A stretch of DNA of 64,000 nt from Platycnemis pennipes (Eukaryota; Arthropoda; Insecta; Odonata; Platycnemididae). Numbering within the stretch: the first letter of the stretch is position 1; every line of letters starts with the position of its first letter. Made by a program: the position numbers and the translations under genes. The DNA is taken from positions 70,518,698-70,582,697 of the forward strand of contig OW121855.1 in the NCBI GenBank assembly GCA_933228895.1, in the 5' to 3' direction. Below the pieces are notes generated by a model, which made no database searches, was not told the origin of the DNA, and saw nothing but the letters and a program-made list of their open reading frames with translations. Below are positions 22,201 through 34,200 of this stretch, in pieces.

Positions 22201-25200
22201 TAAGTAGTGCAATGAAATGGCATAATAGACTTGGGAATTGGCATGAAGAGAGTATAAAGAAAATTCCAGTGTTAGAGATAAAAGGGAAATTAGATGACAG
22301 CTGTGACATTTGTAATTTAGACAAGGCCGCTACGAAGAAGGGCAAAAAGAAGCGCAGTAAGGACGATGATGATGAGGAGGACGTAGAGAAGATGCTGGCA
22401 GAGCTGGAGTTTGAGTACACGGGCGTAAGGAAGGATGAGGGGGAGAGTATCACGAAAGAAGGGAAGGCTGAGGAGAAGGAAGTGCCAAAGAAGAAGGGGA
22501 AGGAGGGGGCGGATGCCGCGGCACCACCAAAGGAGGAATGGGCTAAGGGTGCCGAGTGGACCGTCAAGACGTCTGTGCAGAAGAAGGAGAAGAAAGATCG
22601 AGAAAAGCAGAAGAAGTTGGCCGTGAAGAAGCAGGAAGGGGTCCAGAAACCTGCAGAAGAGGGTCAGGAAGATGGAAAGAGCATGGTGGAAGAGGGTGCA
22701 GCAGCTGCAACAGCTGGAGCACCAGCATCCAAGGCTTCTGTGGAGAAGGCTGCAGCGGAGAAGGGGAAGGCGCCCTCGAGACAGAGGAGCAGAGCGCCAA
22801 GGCAGCAGAGGAGAAAGGGAAGGCTGAGGCGCCAAGGCAGCAGAGGAGAAAGTGAAGGCTGGGAGTGCTGCCGTGGACGAAGAGGAGAAGGAAGATGCGG
22901 CCAAAGAGGATGGAGACGGGGACGACAAGAAGAAGAAAAAGGGTGCCAAGGAGGCGAAAGAGGATGACAAGAAGAAGGGGCCTGGAAAGAAGACGATAGC
23001 AGCCATGCAGGAGGCTCTGAAGAAGATGAAGGAGGAGGAGGAGCGGTTGGCACGAGAGGAGGAGCGCCTCAAGAGGCTGGAGGTGGCTGAGCAAATGCGG
23101 CTGGAGCGGTTGTGTTTGGAGCAAGAGAGGAAGTTGTTAGGAGGTTCTTTGGCTGGGGATAGTTTTCGAAAAGTTAAAATTTAGGGGGAGTAAAAACTTA
23201 ATTAATTAAAGTGTTTTCTAAAAAGGTTATTAATCGTTGTGAGTCAAATTTAAAAAGTTCAAAATTGATTTGTTAAGGGGGAGTGTTGAAAGTTAATTTA
23301 ACGTAACAAACAATTTTGTTTATATAGTTTTGTTGTGTTGTTTATGTGTAGTCAAGTGAGACGAATGTAATAAAACGAAGTGTTGAGTGTGTATAGACTG
23401 TGAAAGTATAGTTTAATTACGAATTATTTAAGTGAAACAACGACAACATTCTCCCGAAAGGTATGCAACTTACCCGGGAAGGCCTAACCTGTTTCGCTCC
23501 TTTTCAACGTTAGCACATTAGGAATTTTGGGTCCCTTCATAAACGTGCTGATGAGAGTTTACAGTAATAGGATGCAACTGAGCTAGCAATGAATAGGGGA
23601 TAATGGAGGACTGTAATCAACTCATTTTGAAATGGAAAAATAATGGTGAAGACAATTGAATGGAGGGAACTATACAGTAGCATGAGTGCAGACTCCAGCT
23701 ATAAAATAGCTGGAGTCTGCACAGAGCTGGTAAATTTCAAGGGACATGTCTATACTTCCCCTAAGACATTTCACTTTCCCAGATCTCCCTCACATACATT
23801 CCACCTTGCTGGGGAGGCGGGGAACAATGAAAGATGAAGGGGAAAGAAAAAAAATCACTTTAACCCATTTGATACAACAACTGGATTCACAACTGATACC
23901 TAAAGGTAAGAGAATAATGAGTGCTAGGAAAATCTAAATAAATACATACCATTCTCATCAGGTTTTTCCAACTTTCTGGATCCCCTGCTCCCTCGACCCC
24001 TGGAATATTATGTTCATAACATTAATTCCAATTGATACCCTCAGCAGAGTGATAAAAACTGTCAATAAAATTTAACTCTCATTCAGCAAAAAATTCTAAG
24101 GAAACTATGGGAAGGGAGAATGCTAATAAGTGCTTACAATTAAATGTAGGTACAGTCGAGCCTCATTTTTCCTGCAAGACTGGGAACTTACAAATGCCAA
24201 ACTACAGAAGATATGGTTAATAGGATACCTCAAATGACTACTCTGCGAATTCACTGCTATGCCATTGAAAATAAGAGCCTTTGAGGTTTTATTCAAAGGT
24301 GGAGCAGGAAAGAACATCTGAATACATAGTTGACTTTAAACCATGTCTTGAACATTATCAGCACAAAATTTGAAATACTCTCAGATGTACCTTTGTACCA
24401 TTATATATGTCGTATATTTACCATTATAACTTGCAATGGGCATCAGTATTACAAAATAACCATGTCAGTGTACGTATAATGAATTTCTTGACATTTTTGC
24501 TGCTCATTTGATATAGCAGTGTACGTGTGTCACCGGCTGAAAGAATTATTTTTACACTCGTTATTTTGCAGGTGTGAGTTGCCGGCTCATCTACTATCAC
24601 TGGAAAGAATGATTATGATTTCACTGTTTCTACCTCCATTTGGTTTCACATTTACATTCTTGATGCCTGCACGCACTGGTAAGCAGGAAACCTGTCTTCT
24701 TTATGTGGATGGCCAGAAGTAATCCAAGTAAGTAGATAGTGAAGTGAAGCACGAGTGAGCAATTCAAGAACAAAACTGGGTATTAAAAGGCTAAACCTTC
24801 ACATATAAGACCCAAGGCAATTCTTCTAGCCATAAATTTGGAAAAATAAAGGTGTCACATACATCATAAGACATGGTACATGATAAACCTTGGCAGAATG
24901 ACATATGCATTCGGTCTCTTAGGACAAGATATAAAGAGTTTACTTTAAGAAATTAGCCCTATTAGCTATGAAAATGATATCATTTACCATTAGTCCCTCA
25001 GAAGATTAAAAATTCAGCATCATAATATATTTCATCTCGCAGCTGAGCTTAAAGCCACCGGGTTGCAGATTGTGGGTCAACCTCTAGGTATAGAGGTTAG
25101 TTGCGAGATAAGCGAATTTACTCGTCGAATAAGAAGTCGTGGACAAAAAGCGACGGTATTCTGAGGGGGTATTTGGTCTATCCCTGGGTAAGGTAAGCCA

Positions 25201-28200
25201 CTAAAAAAAAGACAATCTGTGAAGATGCCGTGACGTGGCAACGGGAGGCCGCCAACAATTACACTTCCCATCACCCAGAGGAGAGGACAGCAGCTCTTCT
25301 TCACATGAGTGAAGGTGGAGACACAGTGGTCGGTACAGCGACACTCATTTCACTACAGGTGTGGTAACATTTACTTTAACGGCTGTAGTAATGCGATGTG
25401 GAAGGCAGGAGGAAACCACCACATTATTATCCCAAGGAGTCGCAGCCACTCCATTCTTTTCTTTCATATCAAGACATGATGGAACCCTCTTGAGCAAAAT
25501 ATTCCAGAGGTAAAATACTCCCCCATTCGGATCTTTGGGCGGGGACTACCTGAGAGAGTACATCAGTCAAGTGTGATAGTCATTTTAGGGTAGGAACGTG
25601 AGATCACTTTGGACCTGCGGAAGACTGTAGAACCTGAGGGTGGAAATGCGGAGACTGGACTTCGATGTATTAGGAATCAGAGAAATGAGATGGCCCGAAG
25701 AAGGAGACTTTTGGAGGGGAACTTATAGAATTATTCACACCAGACCTCTGAATGGTAATGCTGGAGTAGGCATAATGCTCAGGAAGAGTGCAGGATTGCG
25801 TGTGAAGAGCTTCCTGCAGTACAGTGAGAGGATTATAATGGTTAAAATTGAAACTAAGCCTACAGATACCCTTGTGGTGCAAGTTTAAATGCCTACGTCG
25901 GAGCACAAAGATGAAGAAGTGGAAGACGTCTATGAAGATATCATGGAAGTAATAAAACAGGTAAGAGGAGAAGAAAACCTAATTATTTTAGGAGTCTGGA
26001 ATGCTGTCGTTGGTGAGGGTCAAGATGGAAGATTACCTGGAAAATATGGATTGGGATACCGAAATGAAAGAGGAGAAAGACTGCTGGAGTACTTCACACA
26101 ACGTAAGTTATTGGTCGCCAACACAATGTTTAAAAATCACAACCATAGAAGACACACGTGGAAAATGCCAGGAGATATGAAGATTTCAAAAAGACTACAT
26201 TTTAACGAAGCAGAGATTAAGGGAATCAGGTGAAGGACTGAAAAAGCTACCAGGGTGTAGACATCGATAGTGACCATAGTTTAATGATGATTTAATTAAT
26301 CTAAAATTCAACAAATAGTAGAAAACAATAAAGAACATACAGCAAGTAGAAAAACTGAAGTAGACTTAACATCAGCTGGCATTTCAAACAGCAGTGGGAA
26401 ACAACATAGGAGAAGACCTGACTGAGAAACCAGTAGAAGAGCGTTGGGAAAACATCAAATGTGGACTACAGGAAGCCACAAAGGAAGCTCTTGGAAGAAG
26501 AAAAGTTGTTAAGAAGCCAAGGGTCACTGAAGAAGGGCAGGTATGCTACTAAAGAATAAGAACGAGGTAAGTCGCAAAACCATGAAAGCTAGAGAAATGT
26601 GGATGAAGAATCTATGCGAAGATGTAAAAAACAACCATGCACTTGGAAAGGTGGAAGCTGCCTATAGGATAGTGCGGAACCACTTCAAGGAAAGGAGTGC
26701 AAGATGCAATGCCACAAGGTACTAGAATGGAGAAATTTTGATTGAAAACGAGGACAAAGTGAAGAGATGGAAAGAATATCTGGAAGAGTTATACAACAGA
26801 AAAAAACTCAGCACGAAAGCTATTGAAGAGGAAAGCGAAGTGGAAAAGGGTGACATGGGAGCATTAATATTAAGATTGGAATTCGACGCTGCAGTAAGGG
26901 ACCTTGGGATGAATAAGGCTTCTGGAATTGATGATGTTCCTGCAGAACTAATTAAAAATGCAGGAGAGTAGGCATTAACTCATCTTTACAAAACCATCTG
27001 CGACATGTACTCAACAGGAGAAATTCGAAGGGACTTCGAGAAAAACATCATAATTCCTATTCCCAAGAAGAAGAAAGTGGAGAAATTCAAAAATTTTAGG
27101 ACTATAAGCCTGACGACACATGCATCGAAGATATTGACCAGGATCATCTACAGAAGAATAGAATGAAAAGCAGAGGAGTTCCTGGATGAAGATCAATTCA
27201 GAATAAGGAAAAGTAAGGGTACAAGGGAAGCAATATTGGCCCTTAGACTGCTCATAGAGAAGAGAATGGAGAAGAACAAGCCGACGTTCATTGCATTTGT
27301 GGATTTAGAGAAGGCTTTTGACAAAGTGGATTGGAAATCAATGCTTGGATTTCTGTAAGGAATTGGAGTGTCCTACAATGATCGAAGAATTATACACAGT
27401 CTGTACAAAAACCAAGTAGCTGTGATTAAATCTGGACCCAGCTGTGAAGAAGCAAGAATAAGGAAAGGAGTGAGACTAGGCTGTGCACTGTCTCCAGTAA
27501 TTTTTAATGATTACATCTAGAGAGCCATGAATGAAATCAAAGAGAAGTCTTCTGGGGTGAATATCCACGGAGAAAAAATTAGCATGCTGAAATTCGCTGA
27601 TGACATAGCACTCATAGCATAGACAGAGAGGGATTTGAACAAGATTCTAGTACCCATGGAAATGACAATGGCCAGACATCAGCTGAAGATCAATAAGAAG
27701 AAGACTAAGATATTGGTGTGCAGCAAGAGAGAAGAGGCCAAAACCAACGTAATGCTAGGAAAACAGAAACTGGAAGAGGTGAAAGAGTTCTGTACCTGGG
27801 AAGCAGAGTAACCAATGATGGACAAAGCAAGAAAGAAATTGTCAGTAGAATAGCCCAGGCAAAGAGGGCATTCTATCAAAAGAAGAATCTACTTACAGCT
27901 GGAAATACAAGCATAGAAGTAAGGAAGCAATTCATCAGAACGCATATCTGGAGCATGTTTCTTTACGGCAGTGAGACATGGACGATGACAGCAGCAGAGA
28001 AGAAAAGGGTGGAAGCATTCGAAATATGGTGCTACCGAAGAATGATGAAGATAAAATGAATTGACCGAGTAACAAATGAAGTCCTAAGAAGTGTGGGAGA
28101 AAAGAGAAGTCTACTGAAAACTACAAAAAGAAGATGGGAAAACCTAATTGGCCATATCCTTAGACACGATGGCCTGATGAAGACAATCATCAAAGGGAAA

Positions 28201-31200
28201 GTGAACGGAAAGATTGGAAAAGGCAGGCCTCGTATTCGTTATATAGAACAGGTCGTAAAGGACGTGAAAGAGAGGAACTACGTTAATATGAAGAGGTTGG
28301 CCGATAGAAAAATCGAGTGGAGGGCTGCGTCAAACCAATCTAAGGATTGTTGACTGATGATGATGATGATATATTTCATTCTGTCCCTCAGTTTGACAAC
28401 AATTGAAATAATCAACAGGTTATTATTCCCATTACCATTCACATCACTAATACACTGAAAAAAGTATTGATTACGCTATTAGTTAAATATCCTGGGACAA
28501 CAAGGATGCCATCCAGCTATTTTTTCAAGGGACTGAAAATGCAAACACTAACATCAAGATGGAAGTCTCTCCAGAGCCTATAGCATAACTAATTATCTTG
28601 AGTGATTAAGCAATCTACAAATACATAACCCAATACACACAATTCAGTCATATTGTAAATTTTGAGTAGCTGTCCATTACAGAGTATCTGCTAACACAAT
28701 TTGACATTGATATTACTGCAGCAATGTAGGTAAGGTTTTCCTGTATTTCAATGTAAATGACATACTAAAAAAACCTAAAATACAAATTCACAGAAGCAGG
28801 TATAGGTTGAATAAGATTTTATAAATATTTGAATAAAATTATGCTATGATCAACACATTCTATAAGCAAGTATTCAGTCACTTCCATTGATGTGATGGTC
28901 TGATGAAATTGATTGTCGAGGGAAAAGTGAATGGGTAGAAAGGGAAAGGAAGGCCTAGTATAAGATAAATGGAGAAAGTTGTTAGGGAGTGAAAGAAAAG
29001 AAATATGCATATACAAAGAGGTTAGCCGCTAAGATAATCGAGTGGAGTTCTGTATCATACCAATATTAGGATTGCTGACCCATGATGATGACGAAATACG
29101 AATGCTATTATATGCTAAGACTGATTTCAGATGAAGCATATAACTTGACAGAAAGAACTTTTAAACAGGTAATAACAGTTTCTGATCATACTACTAAAAA
29201 TTAACGTAGAATGAGATTAAGTACATACAACTTGACAGAAAGAACTTTTAAACAGGTAATAAAAGTTTCTGATCATACTCACTAAAAATTAACGTTGAAT
29301 GAGATTAAGTAAAGATACATCTTGGATTTTATTCATGAGCTAGGAGAACATAAGGAGTCACATCCATTTTACACCTAACAAACAATCAAAACTCCCAAAT
29401 ATATATTGCACATAGAATCAGATCACATGATTAACTCAATACCATCAGGTTTATCACAATAATGAGTCAATAAAATTTGGAGCAATGATTTTCCAATAAA
29501 AAGGATAGTAGAAAAGAGTCATAATTAATCAATCAACCTTGAGCCACCAGAAAGTGTCATTTAAATTAAAAACAGAAAGCAGGACAGATTAAACTAACCT
29601 TCTGCAAGATCTGCTTCTTGCTCTGAGGTCTTTAGGGTGTTTATTTGGCTCCTCTTCGACCAAGTCCTTTTCTTGGGAACTATTCTCCCCAGTCAATTTA
29701 TCACTGAATGCTGAAAATGTCTCAACTCCATGTGCTGAGGGGATGAAAAGAAGGAATGGACAAGAAATTAAATCATGAAATAATAAAAATAAACAACAAA
29801 AATCATTCAATCAATAATAAGCTTCATTTTACTTAGGGTAATTGTTTTACAATAGGAAATATATTCAAGGTATCCTGATTTAAAAGGCTCACTACCACTC
29901 CACGATCACCATATTTCCAGACTAGGGCAGTAAACTACTCACTGACCCTGTGCAACTCCATTAGGGGAAACAAAACATTTCATTTCAATGACATCCATAT
30001 TTACCTACACAAATTCCAAGACTTACCATGGCTCTTTTCTCTTAACACCACACTTTGAATTTTGACAGAACAGTCTTATTCAAAATAAAGAACTGAGGCA
30101 TGCACCCAAGAAAAATGTACTCATCAGATTCATTTCAGCATTACTCATAGAAGTTAATCATCATTGTATGAAAATTGAAGTTGTACAGGATATCTTCTCC
30201 AGAAAAGTGATAAATGAGAATGATGAAAATATTGCATAAAACATGCAAATAAGGATAATAACGTTTCCAACTTTAAAATCTCTAAATACTAGCTGAATTC
30301 ACATATCTTTAAAAAATTCCTGAGTTATAAATCTTATGCGTAACATTTACATATATGTTTTTCCAGCAAGCTCATTAATGAACTTGATTATTTCCTTAAA
30401 AATTTTGTACATCATTTTCTTAAACCAATTGTTAATTTGTACATGGTTACAGTGTATGTTATTTATACATGGTGAAAGTTCACGATAATAAGAGACATTA
30501 AGAAGAAACCTGTTTTGTGTATGATATAATAACTATGTTTGATGACAGTTGTCTATTGAGTTAAAGAAATTTAATGTAACAGAGCATATACTTTTATTTT
30601 TACCTGAAGGTCTAGTATTTCCTATAATATTCCTATAATATTATGAAATAATTTTTTTTGTTAAACAATTGTATATTGTCACTTCCATAAAACCATTATT
30701 AATTTTGTAAAACGACTATAATTTGATTCTAAATTACCAACATATTATAATTTGTAAATCGCTTTCATTTTGGGTCTATAATATAAAATTGTATTAGAGG
30801 ACTTTTGATACTGCATAACAGTAGAAATAAAATTGTAATACAAAGATCCCTGTTTTGTAATACGATTGTAATAAAAATGTATTACAGTAATAATACCAAA
30901 TCCGTACTGCCTGGGTTCATTATCATGAGCTTAAAAGGGTAGAGCTGCGTAGTATGTTTCATTGTTTCTTATGAGCAATGACCTAACTACCACCTTCATG
31001 GAGACCCCTCCCCTCCTTGCAAATCCTTTGAGCATTTGAGAAAGGCCTGGCATCCCATACATTTATAGGGAAATAAGAATGCTGACATAGAGCCCTCCTC
31101 ATGTGAATGTACTGCCACCCCCTAGTAGGAGAGGCATTCGACAAGTTTAGAGCTCACATTACAGGCCAGAGAGAAAGATAGTTTGAACAGATAAGAGCAG

Positions 31201-34200
31201 GATTTAACCTGCCAGAGGAATTACAATTTGTTTCCAATGAACACTGTCAAATTCAAACTAATGTAAACATTTCAACTTACCATTAATGATAAAAATTATG
31301 CAACATAAACTTGATGGCGATAGACAGAATAAAAGGACTTTGAGCATGAACTTCACAAGCTAAAAAATAACAACAGCATTAAGTTGTGATAGCATAAAGC
31401 AACAGCATATTCAACCGGGAATACTCAAAAATGAAGTTCACAATATCCTAAGAGTAAAAAAAAGTCTCCATCACTCTTTTTTAAAAAACAAATTGTACCA
31501 GATAAAAAAGGTATATTTGTCCATCAGCAAAAGTACTAGGATTAAAAAAGTGAAGTATGAAATAATCATTTTCCAGAGAAAATATTGATTCAAAACCATA
31601 CAGGAAACAATGAATAAAATTTTGTCTATCTTACGACATCAAAAAGCTATCAAAATACTAAATTCCATGCATATAATAAGAGCCAAAACAAATTCTGCAA
31701 ACTTATCCTATGCACCAGGATAATATCCTCAACGCCACCACATAATATCGAAGCAGGTTAACATTATACATAATTGGCCATTTGGATATACCTAGCATCT
31801 TTTGAGGAAAAAATTACTTATTTCAACTACGACTATCTCTGTTACAGTAATAACCTCAAGTAAGTAGAGCAAATCAAGTGGTTAAAGAGTAGACTAGAAT
31901 CGCAAAAAAACAAGTACTGACCTTTGAGTAATGCTTTCAATTTTTCATCCAACTCTAGGTTTCTCTTTTTCTCAACAACATTACTTTCACTCAGGAGTTC
32001 ATCATTGCCTTGAAGAAGAGATATTTCTCCTAATGCCTGAAGAAAAAATATTAAATGATAATGAGGAAAATTTCATATTATTATGAAAATTTTTAATTCA
32101 TTACTGAGTAACATTGAAATTTACACTGATAAAAATAGCCATGTAATTTATATACACTGTACTATGTGCCCATGGGAATCATGTGTGTGATCATGATGCA
32201 CGCATGAGATCTTGCACTAGCAAAATATTCAGGAATGAAAGGTAAAAGAGAACAAACCATGGTGATAATTTATGCAGGGGGAGGACATGAAGGACACCAA
32301 AAAAGATCAGGTGCTACAAAGCTACACACCATTTCCAAAATAATGCCGTAGATGTAATACTTCCAAGGAAAAATTTAAATTTCTTGCCCAAAATTCATTT
32401 CCCACACAAAATTCGCAAAAATCAGGGATAATAGTTTAGAGTCAACCACAGAGCAGTAAGGGCAGAAATTAAACAAAGGAAAATAAACAAAACTTCAGTA
32501 AGAAATACAACTAAGACCATTAAAACACATTCCCATGATGAATACGGAAAAAATATTCTTGATAGTATTTTCACTCTTTTTCAAACTTGGTTGGGCACAA
32601 TCATGACATAATTTCCAACGTAAAATAAGTTTCACAATGAATAACTAACAGAATGGCTCTTTCTTACAGAAAACATCACAAAACAATTAAAAGTGAATTA
32701 TACAATGAATGGATCGATTAATGAAAAAAGTAGATTTATAGAGTGGTGATATAAAAACAGATTTATCATTATGAATGGATAGCAATATAAACTGCATGGG
32801 GAAAAACAGGTAATAATTCTGAATTAGTGAACATTTGGTTCCAACAGAGAAAGTAAACACAAACCTTCTTGATAACTGCCTCACAGCTAATATGAGCAAC
32901 TTTATCATGAGGCACAACAAGAGACAGTAACTCTGCTTTGGCAACTTCTATCTCTTTCTCCATCTTTTCACAGTCTCCTTTTGTATCTACAGGCTTGAAA
33001 ATGCTCCCAGATAACAGAGACTTCATTTCTATTTCATTTTTGTATCTGAAGATTCCTTTGCAGGTGATGAACTAGAAAAGAGCAGCATTATCATTATAAA
33101 TGCCTCCGGTACAATGATAAAAACTTAAAATGAACTAACATTCCAACACTTGCAATAAAACTGATTGAGTAGAAGCCTTAAAGCACAATAATATGGACCT
33201 GAGAGCACAACACCAATGAAATCATGAAAATAAAGTAATAAAAAAATGCAAAAGATAACATGAAATCAAAAGTTTCATCAATAGTTTTAACTTGATATTT
33301 GTTGGACAATTACCATATTTGACAGCTTCTAAAATGCACAGTTTGTCCAAAATTATTATTAAACAATCAACCCGGGTCTAATAGGTGAATTTTTGGCTAC
33401 AGAAACATAGCTTACAGAAATCTCATACTAGAGTCTTACATACTGTCAAATTTGGCCATTATGGTTGGGCTAAGACTTAATATTCTGAATTTACTGAATA
33501 AAATTTTTACCAAAGAAAATGACACATAAAATAATTGGAATTAATAAAATTGGCCATTATGGTTGGGCAAAGACTCAATATTCTGAATTTACTGAATAAA
33601 ATTTTTACCAAAGAAAAGGACAAAAGGACAATCCAAAAGTATGAAAAAAGCAGTCCAACTATTAGCTATCCTGAACATAGCTCATTTAATCTCTAAGGGT
33701 TTTAAGGTCTATGAGAGAGAAAAACTCACCATATCTCTGGAAATATTTTTCAGCTCGATCAGTCCAGATGTTGATGTTGAAGGGATGCTCTTGACATAGG
33801 TCCACTCAATCTGCATGTCAGATGGAAAGAACCTCACGTGACTATGAAGTAAACGATTTATGTAACTTATGATGCTCTCCAATCCATTAAACTTGACATG
33901 GACTCCTGATCGGGCTGGATCTTCAATGATGATTGCTGTTGTTTCAGGTGACATCATACATTTTTTGGCTGGAAGAGGAGCCAGCTTTGGAATGTTGGGA
34001 AGTAAATAGCCAGACTCATACACATCCTCTGACATGATATCACAATCATTTTCCGAAATCAATGGAGATGTTGCTGCTTCCTTATCCTTTATAAGTTTTT
34101 CAAAGGGAGGTTCTGTATTCTTGTCTTCTGCTACATTCACATCCATTTTTTCATATGATGTTGCACTTTTCATTGAGGCTCCTTCCAAGTCAGTGGTATT

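Larger units (their letters stand above)
20534..23445 (+). mobile_element. Copia-like LTR retrotransposon carrying a captured eIF5B segment
   Basis: Two 162-bp LTRs (TG...CA) differ at only two positions and are flanked by the 5-bp duplication ACATT. The 5' LTR is followed at once by GGTTATGGGCCCAG, complementary to the anticodon arm of initiator tRNA-Met, the copia-type priming site. The polypurine tract AAGGGGGAG abuts the 3' LTR. Gag, two CCHC knuckles, a protease-like region and the pre-integrase start are present. Integrase, reverse transcriptase and RNase H are missing, replaced between about 22325 and 23132 by GC-rich sequence matching the N-terminal region of eIF5B. A short copia C-terminus remnant remains. 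It is non-autonomous and young. It lies in the last intron of the MGA-like gene, antisense to it. Confidence 0.9.

Noticed and set aside
22317..23124. Long Ser/Leu/Pro-rich open frames on the minus strand
   Set aside because: They are shadows of the GC-rich captured eIF5B segment, produced by complementing Lys/Glu codons.
24150..24180. Tigger-like terminus acagtcgagcctcattt
   Set aside because: No matching inverted end or TA-bounded partner found nearby.
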